Virus record (IMG/VR): IMGVR_UViG_3300023179_000211
Coordinates: 1 to 41,901 of that record
Length of the DNA stretch: 41,901 bases
Origin: a virus
Direction: 5' to 3' (one strand)
Under the pieces are notes generated by a model. The model was not told where the DNA came from, searched no databases, and saw nothing but the letters and a program-made list of their open reading frames with translations. A program made the translations under genes and the position numbers. Below, one piece after another: positions 22,539 through 34,100 of this stretch (positions are counted from its first letter, which is position 1; every line of letters begins with the position of its first letter).

Positions 22539-23289
22539 TTTACATGGAAAATTAGGAGAAATTGTTGGCGAAAGATGGGATTTAGATGTTTCAAGCGTAG
22601 CAGAAGGATTAAGAGCCATTGAAGCAAATACAAAAAAATTAAGAAAATGGCTACTAGATCACGTAGAAGATTATGAATATGAAATATTAGTAGATAAAAA
22701 AAATCTTTTATCAAAAAGCTTACTAAATACATCTTCTCAACAGGAAATACAAAATTCAGAATTATTTTTAAATTTAAAAGATAAAGTAGAACATGTAGAT
22801 ATTGTACCAGTAGTAAAAGGGTCTCTTTTTGGACTTATAGCTCTTGGAGGAATACTTTTTGCGGGCGGAATCGCTCTAGCCACAGTAACGACTTTAGTAA
22901 CCGTAGGAGTAATGATGGCATTTGTTGGCCTTGGAGTTATGGCCATGGGCATAAGCACGCTATTATCAAAACCTCCACCATCTGTCCCATATACAGCTCA
23001 ACAAGTAAATCCTATAGAAGGTGGAGGAGGAGAAAGCGGAGGACCAGCCTCATATTTATTTAATGGACCAACTAATACAGTTGGTGAAGGAGGACCAATT
23101 CCAATAGGTTATGGAGAATTGACGATTGGTGGTCACGCTATATTTAGCAATTATGAAGTATTTTATAGAATATTCAAACAAGACTATAGGGATGAGACTT
23201 TACAGGCTTCAATATATGGAACAGAAAGATATTTATTGAATAGCCGAGGATTTTTAGCTTCTCAAAGTCCTATTTTAGCCGAGCCATAA
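22528..23289 (+). CDS. Lambda gpI-like tail assembly protein
   Basis: A 253-residue gpI homologue. The first 90 residues are the ubiquitin-like part (IINLHGKLGEIVGERWDLDV, SSVAEGLRAIEANTKKLRKW). A hydrophobic glycine-rich stretch follows (LFGLIALGGILFAGGIALA, VGVMMAFVGLGVMAMGIST). The conserved end is SYLFNGPTNTVGEGGPIPIG and YGELTIGGHAIFS. About 40 residues beyond the usual end (VFYRIFKQDYRDETLQ onward) are specific to this phage. gpI is needed for tail-tip assembly in lambda and is probably not retained in the virion. It overlaps gpK by 11 bases and ends one base before the gpJ gene. Confidence 0.85.
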   Translation: MIINLHGKLGEIVGERWDLDVSSVAEGLRAIEANTKKLRKWLLDHVEDYEYEILVDKKNLLSKSLLNTSSQQEIQNSELFLNLKDKVEHVDIVPVVKGSLFGLIALGGILFAGGIALATVTTLVTVGVMMAFVGLGVMAMGISTLLSKPPPSVPYTAQQVNPIEGGGGESGGPASYLFNGPTNTVGEGGPIPIGYGELTIGGHAIFSNYEVFYRIFKQDYRDETLQASIYGTERYLLNSRGFLASQSPILAEP

Positions 23290-23290
23290 A

Positions 23291-26200
23291 ATGGGTATTT
23301 CTAATAAATACGCAGAAGGATTTAGGACGATATTATATCCATTTAATATAGGATATACTTATTGTGGTTATAATTTTCCAGGAAGTCCCGCTCAAGACGC
23401 GCCTGGATGTTTATCTTTTCATTTTTCTGGAGATAAAATATCTGATAGATTAGGAACGACAGTTACTGGTGGAGTTGGCGCAAATGTAATACCATATAAT
23501 CAAACTACGGAAAGAAAAAGATATGGATGGGGGCCAAGTGGATATTATCATTTTTCTACATCAATAAGAGGGTTGAACTTTTTTACAAGCGACTTAGCTT
23601 TATCAGATGGTAGAGGAGGACCTTCTCCATTTGGATCAAATACGACTCAAAATGGAAGTTATGATATTGCTGCTCCCGCAGGAGTAATATGGACTGGAGC
23701 ATACCATAATAGATATATACATAGACCAATGAATTTTGCCATACAAGGAGGATTTAATACTGATCAAATGGCCCTTCGTAATTTAGTTAATCAAAATCAA
23801 ATAAGTCCAAAGCCGCCTAATTTAGATCAAATATACTTGGGTACATCTCAGGTAAATAATGTAAGTGATAGAGTTATTGACACAAGAGCTTTTAATACAA
23901 TTACAAATATACAAGTTTTAGATCTTTTATCCGAAGGCCCAATAGAGGGTCTTGTAACGGGGACATATATTTATAGTACTCAAGGTAAAACTACAGGAGA
24001 TATAGGTTATACTTCTGCTACATTTCAACCATTTTCTACTGAAAATAATTCTTTTCCAGAAACAAGATCAATATTTTGGAATGACACACCTTTAGCCGAT
24101 TTACAAGGAAATTTTAATTTTCAACAGGTAAATTATAAATATACATATGGAGATAAAGAAAATATTCATACAATATGGAATCCATATATTAATTTATATG
24201 AAGACCGATTTGATTATTATGGACGAAAAGTAGATGTAAATAAAATTCCTATAGAAACTTCAATTACTAAATCAATTGGAGAAAAATTATATGGTGGATA
24301 TTTAAAAGATAACCCAAACTCATCTTTAGCCGAGTATACAAAAATATTATATCCAAAAACATATTATATATATAACAAAGAAATTTCTTCCATAGATGTT
24401 AATATAGAAGTACAAGGTTTATTTGAGCAAATATTGACTGGTTCTAATGCGGGTGATATTGAATGGAAAAATATGGAATTTAAATTTGATATATATAGAT
24501 TAATGAATAACATGGACGTTATTAGATTAGATACGTCTAAGTACGCTCCATATCAGTCAAGTTATTATTCTAGCGATTCAGTTTTAATTCAAGGAAGAAT
24601 AACTACTCCAGTTATTTTTACGTATCATATTAATTTAAGACCATACGCAGAAAATTTTCCTAGATTTGATATTTTGAGTAATCAAATTGGCTGGGTAATT
24701 GATGTTCAACAAATTACTTTAGAAGGAACTAATTCAGCTCTACAATCTGCTGCAAATTTACATTCTATAACTGAATACTATTCAGATAGATTCTGCTATC
24801 CAGAGGTCGCAGGAGTTTTATCTAGATTTGATGCAAGATATTTTAGTGATGTACCTACAAGGTCATATAAAGTTAGATTATTGAAAGTAAAAATTCCTAT
24901 AAATTATGATCCCATAACTAAGACTTATAATGGTCCTTGGAATGGAAAATTTAAAGTTGGGTGGACAGATAATCCAGCGTGGTGTTTTTATGATTTACTT
25001 TCTAATAAAAAATACGGCTTAGGTAAATATATAAATTCAGATTTAATAGATAAATGGACTTTATACGAAATTGCTCAATACTGTGATCAATTAGTTTCGG
25101 ATGGAAATGGAGGACTTGAACCAAGATTTAGATGTAATTTATATATTCAAAATAAAGAAGAAGCCTATAAAGTATTAAATGATATGGCGAGTATTTTTAG
25201 AGGTATATTATATTATTCAGCTGGACAGATATTTGTAAGTCAAGATTCACCAAAAGAACCGGTTTATATATTTAATAATTCTAACGTATTAAATGGAAAC
25301 TTTGTTTATTCAGATGCCTCAAAAAAATCAAAAAAAACCGTAGCATACATAAGATTTAACGATGCTTTTGATAATTATAAACCAGGTGTAGAATACGTCG
25401 AAGATAAAGATTCTATGCTTAAGTACGGAATTAGAGAAACGGAAATAGCAGCCTTTGGTTGCACTAGTAGATCACAAGCTAGAAGATTAGGAAAATGGAT
25501 TTTGGCTACAGAAAATCAAGAAACAGAAATAGTAGATTTTAATCTTGGTTTAGAAGGCAATCTTATTAGGCCAGGAGACGTAATATGGATTTATGATCAA
25601 AATAGAAAAATAAATACATATGGCGGTAGAACTTTAGAATTAACAACTGGATACGCAATATTAGATACGCCTTATAATCAAGAAAATTTATATGCCTTAA
25701 GTGGGGTTAATAATTCCTTTCAATTTCAAATATTGACTCCAACTTATAATCTTAATTTTGGAACAAATCTTGGGAATTTATATGTAACAGGGTTTTCAGA
25801 TATCACAAATTCTGGAGTTAGCGGTATAAATTCATCTTTAATAAGAAAAAGTCAAGTACAATATGTTAACTATAATAATAATATCAAATCTTATCTTACA
25901 AGTGGATCAGGAATATATTCTAATTATATAAAATTAAACTTTCCAAATTCAATTTTAGGAATAGAATCAGGATATAATTTATATTCAAACACAATATGGA
26001 CGATAGATATATCAACTGAAAATTATGGAGGAGTTGATGGTGGGTTAAATATTAGATCAAAAATTGACAATACTTCACAAAATAAAGCTTATTTAGGATA
26101 TATATATGAACCATATTTAAATAAGGCAAAAAAATATAGAATATTAAACATTGTAGAAAAAGAAAATCAAACATTTTCTGTAAATGCTTTAGAATATAAA

Positions 26201-26728
26201 GAAAAAAAATATACAGATGTAGACAATATGAATACTTTAGATAATTTACCTACAAGAAAAGAAACTCCAAATGCTCCAGGATTAACACTAAGCGCAATAT
26301 TTAGAAGCCCAAGTTCAAATAGTTATTGTGCAACTAGTCCCTGTGATGGTAGTATTTTTACTACAAATCAAGGAGGTATTAATAGCGTAATGTATGATAT
26401 TACTCCACCAAATAATCCATCTTCAGTTTATTTATATAAAATATATTTTAAGTCTGGACAATTTGAAACAACAGATACTACAAATAGAAAATATTTGGTT
26501 AATACAATAACCCCTTCAGATTTATCCTCAAAAGGCACAACCTCAACAAATTGGATAAATGGAACAATTCCATATTTTTCAACTCCACAATATACTGGAG
26601 TCTATTATGTTAGAGTTTATGCTGAAAATTCCATAGGAGAATCTTCTAACTATACCGAAGCCAGTTTAGCCTTAAGAAATCAGGCGACGATATTTAGCGT
26701 TAATGCTTCAGGATTTAATATTGTATAA
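23291..26728 (+). CDS. Lambda gpJ-like tail tip / host-specificity protein
   Basis: A 1145-residue central tail-tip protein. The gpJ signature starts near residue 195 with RAFNTITNIQVLDLLSEGPI, EGLVTG and SIFWNDTPLADLQGNFNF. FKVGWTDNPAWCFYDLLSNK, KYGLGKY and RCNLYIQNKEEAYKVLNDMA are conserved middle segments, followed by RPGDVIWIYDQNRK. The C-terminal part (PPNNPSSVYLYKIYFKSGQF, GVYYVRVYAENSIGESSNY) is a fibronectin-type-III-like domain that may carry the receptor-binding end. The first 190 residues (with CGYNFPGSPAQDAPGCLSFH) are an extra domain not present in lambda gpJ. It determines host recognition and tail-tip closure. Confidence 0.85.
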   Translation: MGISNKYAEGFRTILYPFNIGYTYCGYNFPGSPAQDAPGCLSFHFSGDKISDRLGTTVTGGVGANVIPYNQTTERKRYGWGPSGYYHFSTSIRGLNFFTSDLALSDGRGGPSPFGSNTTQNGSYDIAAPAGVIWTGAYHNRYIHRPMNFAIQGGFNTDQMALRNLVNQNQISPKPPNLDQIYLGTSQVNNVSDRVIDTRAFNTITNIQVLDLLSEGPIEGLVTGTYIYSTQGKTTGDIGYTSATFQPFSTENNSFPETRSIFWNDTPLADLQGNFNFQQVNYKYTYGDKENIHTIWNPYINLYEDRFDYYGRKVDVNKIPIETSITKSIGEKLYGGYLKDNPNSSLAEYTKILYPKTYYIYNKEISSIDVNIEVQGLFEQILTGSNAGDIEWKNMEFKFDIYRLMNNMDVIRLDTSKYAPYQSSYYSSDSVLIQGRITTPVIFTYHINLRPYAENFPRFDILSNQIGWVIDVQQITLEGTNSALQSAANLHSITEYYSDRFCYPEVAGVLSRFDARYFSDVPTRSYKVRLLKVKIPINYDPITKTYNGPWNGKFKVGWTDNPAWCFYDLLSNKKYGLGKYINSDLIDKWTLYEIAQYCDQLVSDGNGGLEPRFRCNLYIQNKEEAYKVLNDMASIFRGILYYSAGQIFVSQDSPKEPVYIFNNSNVLNGNFVYSDASKKSKKTVAYIRFNDAFDNYKPGVEYVEDKDSMLKYGIRETEIAAFGCTSRSQARRLGKWILATENQETEIVDFNLGLEGNLIRPGDVIWIYDQNRKINTYGGRTLELTTGYAILDTPYNQENLYALSGVNNSFQFQILTPTYNLNFGTNLGNLYVTGFSDITNSGVSGINSSLIRKSQVQYVNYNNNIKSYLTSGSGIYSNYIKLNFPNSILGIESGYNLYSNTIWTIDISTENYGGVDGGLNIRSKIDNTSQNKAYLGYIYEPYLNKAKKYRILNIVEKENQTFSVNALEYKEKKYTDVDNMNTLDNLPTRKETPNAPGLTLSAIFRSPSSNSYCATSPCDGSIFTTNQGGINSVMYDITPPNNPSSVYLYKIYFKSGQFETTDTTNRKYLVNTITPSDLSSKGTTSTNWINGTIPYFSTPQYTGVYYVRVYAENSIGESSNYTEASLALRNQATIFSVNASGFNIV

Positions 26729-26729
26729 T

Positions 26730-28133
26730 ATGAAAATTAAAGATATAAATACTATAATAAAATGGCAAACAATAAGACAAAATTTTAATGGTTTAGATAT
26801 AGATATTCCATTTCCATCTTATAATATTAAAATCAAGCATAACGACACAATAATTGAAGAATTAAATAATTTAAAAGAGTATATCTATACAGAAGATCAA
26901 TACTTTTTAAATTATTTGGAAAGCAAGAAACCAAAATATTTTTCTCAAAAAAGTCAAAATAAAATTGACGCGCAATATACTTTTCATTTTGCTAAAAACT
27001 ATAAAATATACAAAGAAAAATTTAATAAATTAGGATTTTTTAAAAATATAAAATTAATAGTAGACTATAATAATACTCAAGAAATTGATTATGAATTTGA
27101 TTTAGAATATCCAGATATTGAAAATATAAACAATAATTTATTATTTAATAAAATATATAGAAGCAATGATTATTTATCTATAAAATTTTTAATAAATAAA
27201 ATCTATCTAGAAGAAAAAGAAGTGGATTCAATTTTAATAATGAGCGAAGCATATGTTAATTCTCAAAATAAAAAACTTAAAAATTTATTAGTTAAAGAAA
27301 TAAAAAAACAATGGCTAGATGTTAATGAAGAGAACGCTTTATTAACCATACCATTCGTAGAGAATGAAATAGTAGAAGTCTGTAATAATATAAATATTAA
27401 AATAATACCATTAAATCTTTTACAAACTCAAATATATGAATTTTTAAAATCTCGTGAAACAGAAGAAGACATTAATTTAATGTTTTTAGATTTTTTTAAT
27501 AATCAAGTTTTAGATTTTGGTAAAATATATAAACAACCAGTAAATATGGACACATTAATAGTATATCAAAACTATTTATATTTATTCAATAAAGAAAGTA
27601 TTTCCAACAGTTTAAGATCAATAAATATAAAAGAAGTGGTTTTTGATCAATATTACCCTTTATTAAATAAAGATAATTTAAATAAAACAATATACTTATC
27701 TTCTGATTTTTCCGAATCTAGTTCTATAAATGAACAATTTGAAATTAATAAAGATTTTATAGGATATTATAATAAAGAACAGATTAAATACTACGATTCC
27801 TTAAACGATATACAATATCTGCAAACTCAAGGTATTCAAAAATGTTCAATCGCAGAAGTAATAGAAGAAAATTCAATTTGTAATTTATACTTAGAATTTA
27901 TTACTAATTTTTATCAAAATGAAAATTTTTATATAGAAACAAGTAGTAACATCAAATTAGATAAAAAATATAGAAAAAATATAAATAACAAAGAATATAT
28001 AACTTTTCTTTTTAAATATTCTTATAATTTAAACGATATAAATCAATATTTATTAGATAACCCTAACGTTAAAAAATCTCAAATTGTTTTAAATAAAAAT
28101 ATAATTAATTTTTCCGCAAAGATATTATTGTAA
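26730..28133 (+). CDS. Unknown protein after the tail-tip genes, possible tail-fibre partner
   Basis: A 467-residue protein, not recognised. The start is set at ATG 26730, directly behind the gpJ stop; an ATG at 26703 lies inside gpJ. The protein is very rich in Asn, Ile, Lys and Tyr. It opens with NTIIKWQTIRQNFNGLDIDI and has predicted alternating strands and helices (NIKLIVDYNNTQEIDYEFDL, ILIMSEAYVNSQNKKLKNLL). There is no coiled coil, collagen-like repeat or signal peptide. Position as the last gene of the tail-tip unit suggests a peripheral tail protein that binds gpJ. It ends 3 bases from the convergent tape measure gene. Confidence 0.65.
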   Translation: MKIKDINTIIKWQTIRQNFNGLDIDIPFPSYNIKIKHNDTIIEELNNLKEYIYTEDQYFLNYLESKKPKYFSQKSQNKIDAQYTFHFAKNYKIYKEKFNKLGFFKNIKLIVDYNNTQEIDYEFDLEYPDIENINNNLLFNKIYRSNDYLSIKFLINKIYLEEKEVDSILIMSEAYVNSQNKKLKNLLVKEIKKQWLDVNEENALLTIPFVENEIVEVCNNINIKIIPLNLLQTQIYEFLKSRETEEDINLMFLDFFNNQVLDFGKIYKQPVNMDTLIVYQNYLYLFNKESISNSLRSINIKEVVFDQYYPLLNKDNLNKTIYLSSDFSESSSINEQFEINKDFIGYYNKEQIKYYDSLNDIQYLQTQGIQKCSIAEVIEENSICNLYLEFITNFYQNENFYIETSSNIKLDKKYRKNINNKEYITFLFKYSYNLNDINQYLLDNPNVKKSQIVLNKNIINFSAKILL

Positions 28134-28136
28134 TTT

Positions 28137-31100
28137 TTATTTCTTTTTATATACTTGCGAACTTAATAATCCACCAGGTCTTTGTTGCTCCATAATTGTT
28201 TGTATAACTTGACCTTTAATTTTTTCTCCTAATGCATTCATTTTCTGCTTTTCTTTATTCATTTTATCTTCTTGACTCTCTTGCTGATTAGAAGAGTTGT
28301 CTTCGTTCGTTTGATTTAAATTAACTGTAACATTAACATTATTATTAACTGGGGAAGATTGATTATTTGAATTAAACTTTATTTCTCCTCCAGAATAGCC
28401 TCCATCAGCAAATTTTTTAATTCTCCCCATATTTAAATCATCAAGAAACTTTTTACCGTAAAGACTCACGGCATCTTTTTTAACTACAAATTCTCCACCC
28501 ATTAATAAAGCTGGAACATCGTCTTTATAACTCTGTCCTCCATTTGCAAATTTTGAAATATATCCTCCCATTGCTCTTGGCATTGGAGCTCTTGGAGTTG
28601 GAGCACTATAACGCAATGGTGCAGATTTAAGATAATTTGCTCTAGAAGCAGCGCCACCTCCTAATGCAGCAGAAGAGCCATATTTTGATTGACTTAAAGC
28701 TTGGCTTCCTGCTCCTCCTGGTAAAAATGATAATCCTATTCCTGCCAATCCCATGCCAGCTTGAAGAAAGCCAGCCATAATAGATTGTTTTTTTTGCTTA
28801 TTATATTGATCACGAATTTCTTTATTTACTCTTTGATTTTCTTCATAAGCTTTTTCATTTGCATCACGAACATCTTCTACGTAAGCTAGATAATCATTAA
28901 TTTTATTAATTCTGTTATTATAAATTTGCTCCATTTCTTTTCTGACTTCATTTCTTGGATTAGAAGAATCCAAAAGAGCTCTTAAACTTAAATTAGAATC
29001 TGCCGCTAAATTTCCTCCTTTTGGCATATAAAGAGTTTGCCCAGTTTCTTTTATATATATTGGCTCAAATCCTTCTGCTTCAAAAGAATTTTTACCAAGA
29101 TAATCTAATTCTCCTCCTGAAGCTAATTTTTGAACTTTTCCTCCATGTCTAAAAAGAGATTCATAACGACTATTGTCATTATTTTTAATAGAACTCAGCG
29201 AAGTACCTAAAGATGCTGTATTTTGAGCACTTGAAAGATTGACGGATGGCGATGGTGTAGAAAAGTTTGAGTTAAATATTGGATGTGAAGCAAGAGTCAG
29301 CATAGCTATTTTTGCTATAGGATTCTGAATTTTTTCTGCGGCGCCTGCAAATGCAAGGGCTCTTGGTGATTGTGGAGTTGGTCCACCAGTTATTTTAAGA
29401 CTTGTTGCTACTCGAGGATCTGAAAGTAGGGAAGTAAGAGCTCCGCCAAAAAATCTCTTCTGTAATTTGCCTTCATTTAGCATTTGTAAATATTCTGAGC
29501 CATATTTTTTAACTGAATTTTTTCTTATAACATATTCTCCAGCACTTAACATCGCAGGAACATCATCTTTAACTCCTGACCCACCCGCTACAAATCCTCC
29601 TGATGAATAACCCTTTATTAATCCACCTTTTGACTTGCCAAATAAACCACCAAAAATACCAGCACCACCAAAAGCGCTTGTGCTACCAAAAAGTTGTCCA
29701 AATATTAAATTAGTACTAAATTCTAAAGCTAGTTGTTGTATCTTATTAGATATATTAAGCGCAAATCTTTGGAAAGCCTCTCCAGCCGTAGTTGTACCTT
29801 GAGCAAAATCAAGGAATGCAGAATTAAATTCTGTTTTCATTGTTCTTGCAGTTTCTTTTGCTCCTAATTGAGCTTCGCGAAATGCGTCTTCTCTTCTATA
29901 ATCGAATTCGTCAAAAAATGCTGCGCCAAAATCTTCAATTTTAGCAGTACCACCCAGTATTTTAGATTCTCTTGCGTTTTGTCTTCCTGCCCTATAGTCT
30001 TCTGCAAATATTAATCCTCTACGACGTTGAGATTCTAATACAATTGCTTGTTCAGAGCCCTCTAAAGCTTTAGAAAACTTGTCAAGATCTCCTCCCGTTT
30101 CAGACAATAATTGATTAACTTTTTGAATGTATTGCGCTTCAGCACTTCTTCTTTCTGTTTCATTTAATATTTGAGTTCTTAGTCCAGTTTGTAAATCTAA
30201 TATTTTCCCTGTAGTTATTCTATTTGCATTTAAGGTTTTATCTGTATCTAAAACTGTACGACTAAATTCTTGTAATGATTTTGGATCTAAATTATTTTGA
30301 AATTTCTCTAACGCCGCGCTACTTGCCGAAACATCTCCAGCCTGTTCTGCGCGTCGTAAAAGATCTTCTCTAGTATATTTTATACTTTCTTCTGCTTGTT
30401 TTGCGGTTTGTCCAATTTTAAACCCTAGTGATTCTAATAATTTAATAATTGATCCGACGCTTGCTCCCAATTGATCAAATGGTACAGTTTCTAATTCATT
30501 AGTTATTTTTTTAATTGCCTCTTGTGGGATATTTCCAGCTTCTAAAAATTTACTAGTTGCATTAATTATATTTCTTCTAGTTCCAGCTTCTATTCTAGTC
30601 TGTTTACCAGTCATTAATTTATTGAATTCTTCTTGAGTAACTCTTTTCACTTCTTCTTGACTTCTTTCTTCTGGTGGCGTATAATATCCGATTTCACCAG
30701 TTTTTGAGTCTCTTTTAGTAAATCTTTCATCTACGGCTGCTTTTAATGCTGCGTCAAATCTTTTTGGATCACTTAATATATCTGAACCTACATATGCTTG
30801 GCCTATTTCTTTTTTAAAGTTTTCTAACATTTGTGGATTTTGTCTTACTTGTATAGCTAATGAAGCACCAGAAACATTTTTTAAAGATGTTAAATTTTTT
30901 GCTAGATTTTCTATTTCTGAAGTAGTTAATCCATTTTTAGTTAATTCTAAAATTTTAGATAAATTTTCCGTATTTGAAGCATTACTTTGTAATGCGGCTT
31001 GAACTTTAGCCAACTCTTCATTCATTCTAGGAATATCTCCAGATTCAATTGCGTCTCTTAAGCCTGCCTGAAATTGATCTGGAACTTCTTTGAAAATATT

Positions 31101-34100
31101 TATCAAAGCGTCTTCTTTTTCAGCCGTAACTCTTGCTCTTTCTATATCAGTAAGAGTAGAATTGTTTAATTTATCAATACTTGATTGATATGTACTCATT
31201 GCAGCAGAAAATTCAGATAAACTATCTCTGCTATTTTCTGACTCTGCAATCGCTTCCTTTTGAGAAGCACTTAAACCATCAATATTATTTATTAATCCTA
31301 AAATTAATCCTGTGACTGCAGCTGCAGCGAAACCTTTCTTACCACCTAATCCACCGAATCCTAAAGCTGTTCCGGCAACTGTTCCAGCGACATTTAAAGT
31401 TTTTTTGGTTTTTTCATCTTCAACTTTTTCTGACATTTTAGATAAAAATGCTTGTATTATTTGCCCCGCTACAGCAGTTAAAACGTAACGAATAGTAGCG
31501 CTTTCTAATACTCCTGCGGCTATTGCAGGTACAATAAAATTAGGAATAAATCCTTTAGATGCTCCTGCAGATTTGGCTTTACTAGAAGAACCATATCTTG
31601 ATATTCCCTGAGATAATCCTAAAGGTTCATCTTTTGTATTATATACTCCAAGACCTAATGGATTATAAGTTGATGTTAATCTCGCGTCTTTACCTATTCT
31701 TATTCTTGAAGAAGGAGTTCCTCCGGATAATTCCCTATCAATTGCTTCATCTAATGCTGTAAAATTAGGTATAAATCCTTGCGAAGCTAATTTCTTAGTT
31801 ATTGGTTTTGGTAACCCTGGAATTCCTGCATTATAGGCTTTTGAAATTATTTCTCTAGCTGAATCTGAATTTACAATCCTTTTTGCGTCTGCTTTAACTA
31901 CAAATGGATTAAATGCAAATCCTGCATTGAATTGTTGAGACGGGCTTGAAGCTTCTTCAAAATCAAATGGTTTTTGATAAGTATCTTGATTAAATGCTTG
32001 CTCTAATGCTCCGGCTCCTTTTTTTACTCCTAAATTTACAGCAGCTTCGAATATAGAACCTTCTGTCCCTTTTGGAAATAAATTAATATTTTTTCTTGTA
32101 GAATTTTGTAGTAAATTAAGAAATTTTGGATCCGGATCAACATTACCAAATATTTCGGTCGCCAAGTTAATTAAAGGTTTTGCGAATAAACCATTTATTC
32201 TTGTTGAAAATTTATTTTCATCTCTTATTTTAGAGCTTTTTAAATCATCTAGAGTTCTACCTTGTATACCAATAAATTCTACCGATCTTGGATCATTTGG
32301 ATATCCTAAATTTTTAAATTGGGTACTTACAGTAAATGGCCCTTTTGATCCTGCGACACCGACTACGCCAAGTTTATCTGCTAAATATGTTGCAGGAGGT
32401 AACTCTTCTATTATCTTCGCATTTTTTAATCCTCGTATATATTTAGATCTTTCTTCTTCTGTCTTTAAAAGAGTTAAAGCTTCTCTTTGAGTGACCCTTC
32501 CTTTCATAGTTTCATTAATTAATGAAATAGCTGAAAAATTAGGAATAAATCCATTTGAAGCATAAGGATTAAATCCATATATTGAATTAAATTTATTTTT
32601 ATAGTTTTTTCCTGCTTCGCTTTGGCTAGGAGGCATGATTGCGGGCTGAGATAATCCTGGAAATTTTTTAACTTTTTCTGCACTATTGTAAGTAATCGTT
32701 CCTTCTCCAGGCATGTTCATCTTTCTAATATTTCCTGGAGTGTATCCACCAGCTAATGCACCAAAAATTTCATCTATTGAAAAATTTGGAATAAATCCAG
32801 CACTTTTAGCCCTTAATGCTCCGCCTTTTGTAGTTACCCCCTTACCTATTAAACTTCCAGCAATAGTTGTTGAAATAGCCGCAGCTCTTTCTCTCTCTAA
32901 TGTTTGTTGACGAATAATTCCTAAAATTTTATTTTCTACATCTAAAACGCTAATTTGTTTATTATATATTGCTGCAACTAATTGAGGTTCTTGAGATAAA
33001 ACTTGATTTATCTTAGATTGTATTTGAGCTCTTTGCTCTGACTGAGTATTTAAATTCAAAAGTGCCTGTAAAGACTGACTAGCAAATTTACCTAAGTTAA
33101 TTACAAGTTTTCCTAAAACAGCTGTTGCTAAAATAACTCCTGGACCACTTATAAAGTTTCCTATGCCTTCTAAAATTCCTTTAGCAATTTTGCCCCCAGT
33201 ACTTTGACTTTCTACGTCTATATTCTCTAATCCTTTATTTAAAGTTTTTAATAAATTTTCAAAAGTTGGTTGAAAAGTAATTCTTCCTATATCTGATCCT
33301 ATTTTTGTAAGATTAGTGAATGTTTTATTTATTAATGACGAAAGAGTTTGATTTAAAGCTTCATTTCTTTGTATAGCTTCATCCGTTGCTCCAGAAGCGG
33401 TTCGTAAAGCGTTACTATAAACAGAATATTCTTTTTGTAAGTCGCTCAAGGCTGCTTTTAAAATATTTATTTGGAAAACACCGCCGACAGTTTCTGCGAC
33501 TTGAGCTCGCTGAGAATCACTTAAATTGCTAAATGTTCCGGCAAGATTAGATAAAATTTTAATAGCCGGTAATGTATTTCCTTCTAAGGTTCTTACTTCA
33601 ATCCCCAATCTTTCTAATTGATCAAGCGTTTCCGTTCTTTGAATTCTAGTAAATATTGTTTTTAAAGAATTTCCAATAACCGCTCCACCTCTCGCGGTTG
33701 TTTGTTGTACGCTTGTAACTATAGCAAGTAATTGATCAAAATCTACACCTACATCTTGAGCTGAACTTCCGACTCTTTTAATAGCTTCTGCAAGATCTGC
33801 AGAACTTACAGCAAATGCTGCGTCAACATTAGCTAATTTATTAATAATAATACTAGAATCTAGAGCTGCATCACTGAAACTATTAATTGTAGCAGTTAGC
33901 GCTTCTACCGCACTAACTGTATCTAAACCGCTAAGACGAGTTAAAATTAAAGCATCTCTAGTTCTTTTTAAAGTTTCTTCTACGCCTAAACCTTGACGAG
34001 AAAATTCTGTAGCAGCTTGCGCCACAGTATCAAAAGACTGAGCAGTATTTTTAGCAATATTAAATAGTTGACTACCAAAATTTTGAAGCGTTTTATTACT

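Noticed and set aside
26703-26729. Earlier ATG (26703) for the 467-residue protein
   Set aside because: It lies inside the gpJ coding sequence; the ATG at 26730 directly after the gpJ stop is a more natural start.
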